This document shows, in pieces, positions 17,956-25,331 of a DNA stretch of 64,000 bases. The notes below the pieces were generated by a model. It made no database searches, had not been told where the DNA came from, and was given only the letters and a program-made list of their open reading frames with translations. Where the stretch lies: positions 62,001-126,000 of the forward strand of contig NZ_BLJI01000002.1 of NCBI RefSeq assembly GCF_017312365.1, written 5' to 3'. A program made the translations under genes and the position numbers. Origin of the DNA: Chroococcus sp. FPU101. Its GTDB lineage: Bacteria; Cyanobacteriota; Cyanobacteriia; Cyanobacteriales; Microcystaceae. The stretch's first letter is position 1. The number at the start of each line of letters is the position of its first letter.

Positions 17956-18195
17956 ATGCTTGCAAACCTATCAATAGATACCTTAATCGTTCCAGCCCTT
18001 TATTTAATTCTAAGTGGCTTATACTTATTGATCGTTCCAGGTTTAGTCTATTTTTATCTCAATAGTCGCTGGTATGTAGCAAGTTCCTTTGAAAGAGGCT
18101 TTATGTACTTTCTCATGTTTTTCTTTTTCCCTGGAATGTTATTATTAAGTCCGTTTCTTAACTTCCGTCCGCAACGGCGAGAAATCAAAGCCTAA
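17956..18195 (+). CDS. ndhL: NAD(P)H-quinone oxidoreductase subunit L
   Basis: NdhL is a small membrane subunit of the cyanobacterial/chloroplast NDH-1 complex, needed for cyclic electron flow and CO2 uptake (the gene was once called ictA). The 79-residue product has two hydrophobic helices joined by the conserved [25 protein letters not shown] stretch and ends [12 protein letters not shown], a typical NdhL pattern. It is followed after 15 bases by a DUF3007 gene, a common ndhL neighbour in cyanobacteria, and then a DUF4335 gene. Confidence 0.92.
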   Translation: MLANLSIDTLIVPALYLILSGLYLLIVPGLVYFYLNSRWYVASSFERGFMYFLMFFFFPGMLLLSPFLNFRPQRREIKA

Positions 18196-18210
18196 GCATC
18201 TAATAAAATT

Positions 18211-18522
18211 ATGCGACGAATTGATGTCATCGGAATTGGAATCGGTGTTTTTATCGCCGGGGGCGTAATCTACCTAGTTTTAAAAAATGCTGGGTTAGAC
18301 GGTATCTCGGCGGGAATTTGGAGTCAGGCTATACTGGTAGGAGGGCTAATCGGTTGGGTGCTGTCCTACTTATTCCGAGTTCTAAGCAGCAATATGACTT
18401 ATAACAAGCAGTTGAAAGACTATGAGACAGCAGTTCTACAAAAACGACTTGAAGAAATGACCCCAGAAGAACTCGAAAAACTACAAACTGAAATCGAAGA
18501 TGAATCTAAAAAGACAATATAA
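18211..18522 (+). CDS. DUF3007 membrane protein
   Basis: The 103-residue protein has two hydrophobic helices (about 5-23 and 37-58) and a charged C-terminal helix (KRLEEMTPEELEKLQTEIEDE). This is the cyanobacterial/plastid DUF3007 family, usually found next to ndhL. That proximity hints at a role around the NDH-1 complex, but this is inference. It overlaps the downstream DUF4335 frame by 23 bases, which suggests coupled translation. Confidence 0.85.
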   Translation: MRRIDVIGIGIGVFIAGGVIYLVLKNAGLDGISAGIWSQAILVGGLIGWVLSYLFRVLSSNMTYNKQLKDYETAVLQKRLEEMTPEELEKLQTEIEDESKKTI

Positions 18523-19171
18523 TTTACCCAACTGCACTTTGATCGTTGAAGGATTTAGTGATGGGATCACTGCAACAAACGCTTCAGACGGACAACCCGT
18601 TTTATCCATTGTCACTAATGCAGAATGTCACATCAACGGAACCAATCAAGTTTTACAGGGGGGACGTACTTTTTTAGAAAACTTAACCAAAGCAGTGAGT
18701 AGTTATGCTCAGGAACTCTTAAGCGGAGTCCGTCGGCCCCATGAAGTCACCCCAACCGAAGATCAAATTACACTTGAAAAAGTATCAGATACCTATCATC
18801 GTCTAATTTGGTATCCGCCATCAGACATTAAGATATCAGAAAAACCTTTTTCAATTAATCTATCAACCGTACAACTATTCGATCTAGTCGAAGCAGTCGA
18901 TCAATTTTGTACCGATCAGCGTACCTTACCCGATATAAACTTAAAATTACAGCCACTTTCGCGCCGTTATCGTCAAAAAGATGAACCTATTGCCAAAAAA
19001 GCTGTACCAATGGCAGTCGGTTTGAGTAGTTTAGCTGTAGTTGCTGCTGCGTCTTATTTTCTTCCCGTTCCCGAAATTCGTAAACCCGATCCAAACCCGC
19101 AAGTTAGTCCGACTCGAACCCTACCGCAAACCCCACAACCTGGTGCAAGTCCAGTTCCTAGAATTCCATAA
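18500..19171 (+). CDS. DUF4335 protein
   Basis: The 223-residue protein begins MNLKRQYNLPNCTLIVEGFSD, characteristic of the cyanobacterial DUF4335 family. It has a soluble N-terminal domain (about 1-165), one hydrophobic segment (about 176-196, VPMAVGLSSLAVVAAASYFLP) and a Pro-rich tail (VPEIRKPDPNPQVSPTRTLP...). The start lies inside the end of the DUF3007 gene in another frame, so the ndhL-DUF3007-DUF4335 set is a compact operon. Function is unknown. Confidence 0.83.
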   Translation: MNLKRQYNLPNCTLIVEGFSDGITATNASDGQPVLSIVTNAECHINGTNQVLQGGRTFLENLTKAVSSYAQELLSGVRRPHEVTPTEDQITLEKVSDTYHRLIWYPPSDIKISEKPFSINLSTVQLFDLVEAVDQFCTDQRTLPDINLKLQPLSRRYRQKDEPIAKKAVPMAVGLSSLAVVAAASYFLPVPEIRKPDPNPQVSPTRTLPQTPQPGASPVPRIP

Positions 19172-19185
19172 AGACAAAAATAGCC

Positions 19186-19755
19186 ATGAATCAAACCACA
19201 AGCGATCAAGTTTACTGGACAGTTCATGATCTAGAACTGTTACCCGATAATCCTTGGTTACGTTATGAAATTATCGATGGAGTGTTATTGGTGACAAGGG
19301 CCCCACATTGGAATCATCAGACAACTTGTGGTCGTTTTTTTCAGCACTTAAATACTTGGTCTGAAACAACGGGTTTAGGAAAAACAACAATTAACCCTGG
19401 TGTTCTTTTTTCAGAAGCAGACAACGTGATCCCTGATGTCGTTTGGGCAACTCAAGAAACATATGATCAACTCATTGATGAAAAAGGTCATTTAACAGGT
19501 GCGCCCGAATTAGTCATTGAAGTCCTATCTGAAAGTCAGCAAGATCAAAACAGAGATCGAGAAACCAAACTGAAACTTTATTCAACTCGTGGAGTCAGAG
19601 AATATTGGATCGCGGACTGGCGAGTGCAAAAATTAGAAATTTATCGCCGAGACAATGGACAATTAAAGCTAGTTACAACTCTATTCAGTGAGGATATTGT
19701 GACTTCTCCTCTATTACCTGGTTTTAGTTGTGTGGTTAAAGAATTTTTTCCTTAA
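19186..19755 (+). CDS. Uma2-family (DUF820) putative endonuclease
   Basis: The 189-residue product contains the Uma2/DUF820 core: YEIIDGVLLVTRAPHWNHQ, an active-site acidic strand VIPDVVWATQE, then PELVIEVLSESQQDQNRDRE and the lysine/tyrosine segment KLKLYSTRGVREYWIADW. It has no coiled-coil tail, unlike the copy at 15216-15884, so the two are separate family members rather than recent duplicates. It starts 14 bases after the DUF4335 gene and ends 25 bases before the convergent GAF gene. Function is unproven across the family. Confidence 0.88.
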   Translation: MNQTTSDQVYWTVHDLELLPDNPWLRYEIIDGVLLVTRAPHWNHQTTCGRFFQHLNTWSETTGLGKTTINPGVLFSEADNVIPDVVWATQETYDQLIDEKGHLTGAPELVIEVLSESQQDQNRDRETKLKLYSTRGVREYWIADWRVQKLEIYRRDNGQLKLVTTLFSEDIVTSPLLPGFSCVVKEFFP

Positions 19756-19780
19756 AATCGGCTTAATTTAATCATTAGAG

Positions 19781-20311
19781 TTACTCGTCCGAGTTTGATT
19801 TCACGTAATCGACTACTGGCTGACGCAACCGCTCGATCACACTCGAAATGATAGCGCGATCGCACTGTGTCCATTCTCTCGGTTGACCGAACATACACGG
19901 CTGTAGGATTCCCCAGAGTTGCTCATCCGAAACGATGTGAGCGTGAACTAGGGCGCGATGTCCAAGAAAGTTACGCTCGAATTCAACGTTAAGCACTTCA
20001 GGTGGGGCGGTTTCGATGTCAGATATAAAGATCGGGGGAGCGGTTCGCAAAGCGGCAGCAAACATGGGGTCTTCTTTTTCCCATTCCTCTTCGCTTTGCC
20101 AACCGTCGGTTTCAGTATTCGGCAGATCAAGGTTGCGTCGCCAGCAGAAGTTACGATAGATTCTTGTTTGTGGATGGCGAACCAAGAGGAAACAGCGATC
20201 GCACTGCATCACTTCACCAATCGCTTTTAGCAGTTCTGAAAAGAGTATTTCTGGGTTAGAGTCAGCCGCAAAAATTTCTTCTAAAGCAGTGGGTAGAGAT
20301 GATTCAGACAT
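19781..20311 (-). CDS. GAF-domain protein
   Basis: The 176-residue protein is essentially one GAF domain: FSELLKAIGEVMQCDRCFLLV, a central strand and loop region with ALRTAPPIFISDIETAPP, and a C-terminal WGILQPCMFGQPREWTQCDRAIISSVIERL. The segment MQCDRCFLL resembles GAF domains of cyanobacterial kinases, and Cys residues are present. It lacks the usual chromophore context for a bilin (no Cys-His pair in the expected place), so light sensing is not claimed. No output domain is attached. Start ATG at 20311 is preferred over the upstream TTG at 20329. Base composition is richer in G+C than the genes to its left, as in sbtA and sbtB. Confidence 0.8.
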   Translation of the reverse strand: MSESSLPTALEEIFAADSNPEILFSELLKAIGEVMQCDRCFLLVRHPQTRIYRNFCWRRNLDLPNTETDGWQSEEEWEKEDPMFAAALRTAPPIFISDIETAPPEVLNVEFERNFLGHRALVHAHIVSDEQLWGILQPCMFGQPREWTQCDRAIISSVIERLRQPVVDYVKSNSDE

Positions 20312-20589
20312 AGAAAGTATGCGGTTCAAATTACATCGCTATCCTACCAGCAAGGACAAGTATAACCTCTATGTCTAAAGAGAGCATTTTCAGCTATCCG
20401 ATGTATTTATTCTCTTATGTTACTTCCAGGAGAGTGACAGAAGAGGGATAAAGTATCGCCTGAGCGCATTTAACTTAATCAACACCTTTGCTACACTACT
20501 GGGATAACCTAACGTACTCTACAAGATCAGATAATCGCACTGTTTGTTTTCATCCCACATTCCGCAGGTTGACTCCATAGATAGAGTAA

Positions 20590-20631
20590 TTTATTTGTCT
20601 CACACTGCCGCAAGCGTAACGAACAAATAAA
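20590..20631. repeat. Stem-loop with perfect 9-bp arms
   Basis: TTTATTTGT (20590-20598) pairs with ACAAATAAA (20623-20631) around a 24-base loop containing GCCGCAAGCGTAACG. That loop resembles the GC-rich core of small cyanobacterial palindromic repeats (compare the rimK tail element at 10097). Its role is unknown. Confidence 0.45.
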
Positions 20632-20660
20632 CAATGCTATTTGCTGTATGTACAAATGCT

Positions 20661-20780
20661 CTATGCGTGAGACGAGTCAAGTACGCACAGACGGCGATCT
20701 CTGCTATAGACCTGCACTAGCCAGCCTTCGCTGGTCGGGTCAATTCTGATTCGCGATTTCGTCGAGTCAAACTTGTTCAT
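20661..20780 (-). CDS. Possible truncated small protein, 39 aa
   Basis: From the ATG at 20780 the frame reads MNKFDSTKSRIRIDP...WLVQVYSRDRRLCVLDSSHA and stops. The segment G-W-L-V-x-V-Y-S-x-D-R-x-L-C-V-L-x-S-S-H has the look of a conserved small cyanobacterial protein that would normally continue into a hydrophobic tail, which is absent here. It may be a decayed gene downstream of sbtB or a chance frame. The longer reading back to 20885 has no support. Confidence 0.3.
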   Translation of the reverse strand: MNKFDSTKSRIRIDPTSEGWLVQVYSRDRRLCVLDSSHA

Positions 20781-20936
20781 AGTGTCTACTCCATGCTGAT
20801 CGAATGTGGGCCGAAGCGTGGCGGGGGCTGGCCTGCCTCGACGGAAACATCTGCTAGTAATGGAGAGCATCTCCGAGAAAGACAAGCCTAGTCGTCAATG
20901 AGTGACGTGGGCAAATAGGGACTGTGTCGTCTCGAC

Positions 20937-21296
<360 letters not shown>

Positions 21297-21357
21297 TTAT
21301 CAATCTACTCGGTCTGCTGGGCCAAGAGAACACCGACAGACCATGACCCGTCTGGGA

Positions 21358-22485
21358 TTAGAGGCCGCCGATCGCCTGGGCAAGCCCGAGGAAGAACGGT
21401 ATACACAAGCCGATCGCCACTGGTGTACCGATGGCTGTGGACGCGCCGATATAGGCGGAGGGATTAGCCGACGGGATACCCGCTCGCAACGTAGGTGGCC
21501 CTGAGATGTCTGAACTGGAGGCGGCGATAACGGCCAGGATCACAACGCCGCCCCAACTGAATCCCGTGGCGTAGTGGGCAATCATACCGAGACCGAAGGC
21601 GATGAACCCATGCACAAACGGTGACACCACGCTATACACGACATACCACTGCGCCACCTTACGCAGTTCGCCAAGTCTTGACCAAGCCTCCATACCCATG
21701 ACCAGCATCAAGATCGAAAGCAAGCCGCGAAAAAGGGGATCGTAGAAGCTTTTATAGACATTTTCTGGCTGGGTGAATATGCCAAGAGCTAGGCCTAACA
21801 ACATTGCCGATAAGGCAGGGCCCCGAAGGCTTTCCTGCACGATCGGCCATATCTTGACCCGATTCTCAGGCTCCTCCTTCTTGCTGAGGTACTCCTGCCG
21901 AGTGCGGGGATAATCCTGCTGATCGGGATAATCGCCTGCCACAACTGCTTGCTTGCTAAAAGACTCCTGCCCAGTAGCGTAGGCTGCTTCTTTACGCATC
22001 TTCTTGTTGAGATAAATGTTCGCCACCACAATCGCCGTTACGAGGGCAGGGATATCCATAAAGGGATAGAGTGCGCCAGCCCATGCCTCGTATGGAATTT
22101 TTTGTTCTTCCAGTACCGTCAGGCCGGCAGCCATCGTGGAACCACTCACGGCTCCAAACAACCCTCCAGTAGCGATCGCATCGACAACTTTGACCTTTGG
22201 CAGATTGGCCAAGGTATAGCGCGCGATGAACACAACAAGAACCCCTACTATTACGGCACAGATCATGGGTAACACCATCTCCGTTAGGTTAGAATTGCGG
22301 ATGGCAATTCCACCGGTCAGACCGATTTTGGTGAGCAGCATGAAGACGATGATCTGACAAATCGCCTCTGGGATTACCAATTCGCTCCCGAGAGCAGCAA
22401 TGATCATCCCACCAATCAAAAAAGCGAGTGTCGGGGACTGCAACTGTTTAACGAAGTCCATTAAAAAAAAGGACAAAAAATCCAC
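21358..22485 (-). CDS. sbtA: Sodium-dependent bicarbonate transporter SbtA
   Basis: SbtA is a high-affinity Na+/HCO3- symporter of the plasma membrane and part of the CO2-concentrating mechanism, induced at low inorganic carbon. The 375-residue product has about ten hydrophobic helices in two inverted halves around a hydrophilic cytoplasmic loop (about 165-215, GQESFSKQAVVAGDYPDQQ...). Family segments are GGLFGAVSGSTMAAGLTVLE and the related AASSSDISGPPTLRAGIPSANPSAYIGAST. The start is GTG at 22485 with AGGAGG about 9 bases upstream. Codon use and G+C are visibly higher than in most of the window, which suggests acquisition by transfer. sbtB follows. Confidence 0.95.
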   Translation of the reverse strand: MDFLSFFLMDFVKQLQSPTLAFLIGGMIIAALGSELVIPEAICQIIVFMLLTKIGLTGGIAIRNSNLTEMVLPMICAVIVGVLVVFIARYTLANLPKVKVVDAIATGGLFGAVSGSTMAAGLTVLEEQKIPYEAWAGALYPFMDIPALVTAIVVANIYLNKKMRKEAAYATGQESFSKQAVVAGDYPDQQDYPRTRQEYLSKKEEPENRVKIWPIVQESLRGPALSAMLLGLALGIFTQPENVYKSFYDPLFRGLLSILMLVMGMEAWSRLGELRKVAQWYVVYSVVSPFVHGFIAFGLGMIAHYATGFSWGGVVILAVIAASSSDISGPPTLRAGIPSANPSAYIGASTAIGTPVAIGLCIPFFLGLAQAIGGL

Positions 22486-22879
22486 TGTGTAATTCCTCCT
22501 TGATCAGATATTAGGGGTCAGGACAGCAGGCAAGCGTAGCCTCGAATCTGGGGTAGCTGCCTCCACGCATCCGAGTGAGCGGCAAGTCAACCCGTCACTA
22601 AGAGCGCAAAGGTTTTGCTCTGGCGAGAGCAAAAGATCGCACTAATCAGTGGTGATTCAGGTTCGGGAATGAGTCGCGTTCAATAAAGGAGAACACCCAT
22701 CCGTGTCAAAGTGAGCGATTACCCGTCACGCTTAACCCGAAAACATAAATCATAGATATAGGTCTTAGTCTATGCTAATCGCTTTTGCTATATAAAAGAG
22801 TCTACAGCAAAACCTGAAGAAATTATTTAATTGAAAGAACTATTTTCAAATCCACGTTGAAAGCAACAGGTATGGCTCT
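22486..22879. promoter_or_regulatory. sbtA upstream region with hairpin and repeated palindromic units
   Basis: This is the leader and promoter region of sbtA (minus strand). It contains a perfect 9-bp hairpin TTTTGCTCT/AGAGCAAAA (22613-22634, loop GGCG) and two units that each read GTGAGCG...ACCCGTCAC (22575-22598 and 22711-22729), so each has GTGA/TCAC arms. I do not see the known NdhR/CcmR (TCAATG-N10-ATCAAT) site. The repeated units are candidate operator or leader structures, which is inference. Confidence 0.4.
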
Positions 22880-23098
22880 GGTTCTGTTGCAAACTTGAAA
22901 TCCTCTTTTCTGATGACTCAAAAAGATCTAATTAAAGGGAAGCACTTCGAGAAGGAAATTATTTTACTCTGTGTCTGTTGGTACTTACGCTATAGTTTAA
23001 GTTATCGAGATTTAGAAGAAATGATGTTGGAAAGGGGAATAAAAGTCGATCATACAAGGAACGATTTATATATGGGTCATTGAATTAGCCCCAGAAAT
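22880..23098 (+). mobile_element. Truncated IS6-family insertion sequence
   Basis: GGTTCTGTTGCAAA at 22880-22893 matches the terminal inverted repeat typical of the IS6/IS26/IS240 family. It is followed immediately by the start of an IS6-type transposase. The transposase dies out near 23098, and no right-hand inverted repeat (TTTGCAACAG...) is found before speE. The element is therefore a decayed left-end remnant. It lies at the border of the GC-rich sbtAB segment. Confidence 0.75.
22895..23098 (+). pseudogene. IS6-family transposase remnant
   Basis: The frame reads KGKHFEKEIILLCVCWYLRYSLSYRDLEEMMLERGIKVDHT, the conserved N-terminus of IS6-family DDE transposases. After GIKVDHT, near 23055, the homology jumps frame (IYIWVIELAPEIDKS resembles the family's TIYRWVQ.YAPEL.KR). 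It then fades out, so the catalytic DDE core is absent. The annotatable open frame ends at 23083. It cannot be functional. Confidence 0.75.
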
Positions 23099-23155
23099 CG
23101 ATAAGAGCTTATCGGTCAAAAGAAACTTAATGACAGCTAAAGCAGCAAGACAGTG

Positions 23156-23182
23156 AAAAGGGTGAGTTATTCAATCTCACCC
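23156..23182 (-). terminator. Intrinsic terminator of speE
   Basis: Read on the minus strand, a perfect 7-bp stem GGGTGAG/CTCACCC with a 9-base loop is followed by TTTT. It begins 8 bases after the speE stop codon. Confidence 0.8.
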
Positions 23183-23189
23183 AATCATC

Positions 23190-24137
23190 CTAAACTGTAG
23201 TTGCTACACCTTGACCGAAGAATTTTGGCGGTGCAGAGAGGGTATAGACTTCTTGATGTTGTGCGATCGCATTCCGTATATACAATGGAGTTTGTAACAT
23301 TCCGAGTAAAGACATTCCATCAATTAAACGTAAACCACCTGTTGTTTTTTCGGCTAACACTTGATCAACTGCTTGAGGATCTGGAGTAGTATTCAAAGGC
23401 TCATTACCACACAAAGCAAAACCCCAGGGAGATCCATAACTCGGTGTTGGAGCGCAGTACGCTTGTACGTGAGGAAAAACAGATTTTAAAGTATTCACCA
23501 CACGAGCATGATACATCACAAACGGGGGTGAAACTGGGCCAGATTGAACAATTACTAAACCCTTTGGAGCGAGGACACGCTGTAACTTTTCGTAATATTC
23601 TTTCGTAAAGAGGGGAAATGATGGCCCTTCTTCAATAGGATCAGTTAGATCAGAGATAATAATATCCCACTTCTCATCAGTCGTATCTAAGACTTCTAGG
23701 GCATCAGCAACAACCAATTCAAAACGAGGATCATCAAAAGAACCCTGGTGCATTTCGCTCAGATGTTCTTTACACGCTTCGACAACCTCACCGTCAATAT
23801 CAATCATCATCACTCGTTCAACGGTTTTCCAGCGTAAAATTTCTCTAGTGGTTGCCCCTTCTCCCCCACCTAAAATTAAAACCTTTTTCGGGGAGGCATG
23901 GGTGATCATCGCAGGTTGTACTAAAGCTTCATGATAGATAAATTCATCACCTGTACAAGATTGCCATTTACCATCTAATACTAATGCTTTACCATAAGCC
24001 CCAGATTCAACCACATACATGTCCTGAAAAGGAGTTTTACAGTAAGCCAGAATACGAGTAATTCCGTGACTATAGATATCCCAAGGGGTAATATACTCGT
24101 TCACCCATAGATCAGCCTTGACATCGCTTCCAGCCAT
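23190..24137 (-). CDS. speE: Spermidine synthase-family aminopropyltransferase
   Basis: SpeE moves an aminopropyl group from decarboxylated S-adenosylmethionine to putrescine or a related polyamine. The 315-residue product has the N-terminal beta domain (DMYVVESGAYGKALVLDGKWQ), the signature VLILGGGEGATTREIL, the acidic cofactor site MMIDIDGEVVEACK, and the catalytic DLTDPIEEGP loop. The ATG at 24137 has AGGAGG about 9 bases upstream and is chosen over 24167. The product could be spermidine or a longer or branched polyamine. The family cannot be separated by eye. A terminator follows at once. Confidence 0.92.
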   Translation of the reverse strand: MAGSDVKADLWVNEYITPWDIYSHGITRILAYCKTPFQDMYVVESGAYGKALVLDGKWQSCTGDEFIYHEALVQPAMITHASPKKVLILGGGEGATTREILRWKTVERVMMIDIDGEVVEACKEHLSEMHQGSFDDPRFELVVADALEVLDTTDEKWDIIISDLTDPIEEGPSFPLFTKEYYEKLQRVLAPKGLVIVQSGPVSPPFVMYHARVVNTLKSVFPHVQAYCAPTPSYGSPWGFALCGNEPLNTTPDPQAVDQVLAEKTTGGLRLIDGMSLLGMLQTPLYIRNAIAQHQEVYTLSAPPKFFGQGVATTV

Positions 24138-24326
24138 TGAATCAAACCTCCTGTGAAGAATTGGCACAAAGATCCATTTATAGCATATCTAGCAATTATC
24201 TTGTACTTATCCAAAGCAGAAAGTATTATTAAGTCTTCGTTAATTGTTTAAATCACTGCCTAGAATAGAAGTATCTTTCAACGTAGAGACGCGCTATAAA
24301 TAACCCGTCTGTACAAGGATGCAAAT

Positions 24327-25139
24327 ATGGATCTAGTATTAATCGGTTTTTTAATGCTTGCCAGCGTCGGTTTAAGCGGCTGTAAAATTGATCGAGAATA
24401 TCAGCGAGGGGTAATTTTTCGTTTAGGAAGATATCAAGCTACTAAAGGGCCAGGTTTATACTATATTTTGCCATTACTTGACCAAAAAATGCAGGTTGAT
24501 ATTCGGACTAAAACCGTTGATATTGCTCCACAAGAAACAGTAACAGCCGATAGTGTAACCATTAAAGTAAATGCGGTTCTTTACTATCGAATTATTGACG
24601 CTTTTAAAGCCATTAACCGAGTTGAATCTTATCAAAATGCCGTCTATCAAGCTGCGATGACAACCTTACGCAATGTGGTCGGACAAAACAACTTAGATGA
24701 TGTGCTACAAGATCGAGATAAAATTAATCATAAGGTTCAAGAAATTGTTGACGAAATCACTGAACCTTGGGGCATTGATATCGAACGAGTTGAAATGAAA
24801 GATGTTGAAATTCCGACATCGATGCAACGTGCCATGGCAAAAGAAGCCGAAGCATTAAGAGAAAAACGCGCTCGTATTATTAAAGCTTCAGCAGAACAAG
24901 AAGCCTCACATAAACTAGCCGAAGCTTCTCAAAAAATTATGGCAAACCCTGCTGCTTTAGAGTTACGCCGTTTACAGATGTTAACTGAAATTGGAGCAGA
25001 AAATAATACAACTACGGTTGTCATGATGCCATCTGATTTAATTACTTTGAGTAAACAATGGTCAGAAGCAATGGAAAAAAACAAAACTCCTGAAAAAGAG
25101 ACAAACGGCAATCAAAAAATTACCGAATATTTAAGTTAG
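24327..25139 (+). CDS. SPFH/band 7 protein (slipin, stomatin-like)
   Basis: Slipins are membrane-scaffold proteins of the stomatin group. The 270-residue product begins with one hydrophobic segment (2-18) and then the band 7 domain: EYQRGVIFRLGRYQATKGPGLYYILP, QETVTADSVTIKVNAVLYYRI and the helical tail MAKEAEALREKRARIIKASAEQEAS. The N-terminus ends in L-S-G-C at residues 16-19, which resembles a lipobox, although no basic n-region precedes it. Usual partners (NfeD-type proteins) are absent nearby. The gene is monocistronic with its own terminator. Confidence 0.9.
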   Translation: MDLVLIGFLMLASVGLSGCKIDREYQRGVIFRLGRYQATKGPGLYYILPLLDQKMQVDIRTKTVDIAPQETVTADSVTIKVNAVLYYRIIDAFKAINRVESYQNAVYQAAMTTLRNVVGQNNLDDVLQDRDKINHKVQEIVDEITEPWGIDIERVEMKDVEIPTSMQRAMAKEAEALREKRARIIKASAEQEASHKLAEASQKIMANPAALELRRLQMLTEIGAENNTTTVVMMPSDLITLSKQWSEAMEKNKTPEKETNGNQKITEYLS

Positions 25140-25180
25140 TCACAAAGGATAAAACTAAATAAAAAGATTGATTATTGTCT

Positions 25181-25210
25181 AGAGATGTGTTATGGCACGT
25201 CTCTATTTTT
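25181..25210 (+). terminator. Intrinsic terminator of the slipin gene
   Basis: A 9-bp stem AGAGATGTG/CACGTCTCT (one G-T pair) with a short loop is followed by ATTTTT. It lies about 40 bases after the slipin stop. Confidence 0.75.
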
Positions 25211-25331
25211 AAGGACGAAAACTCGAAAAAAACGATAATGCTATGATTGGGGAATAAAAATAAAATTATCAAGATTCACAGTCAGAGCCATTACAATCTA
25301 AGTTATTGCTCTTTGAAATTAGAGAGTGTTT

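Larger units (their letters stand above)
20330..20936. other. Gene-poor stretch between the GAF gene and sbtB
   Basis: About 600 bases hold no gene I can support apart from a doubtful short minus-strand frame (20661-20780) and a long stem-loop (20590-20631). There is no recognisable transposase, tRNA or terminator with a T run. Composition shifts here from AT-rich on the left to GC-rich on the right. Confidence 0.5.
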
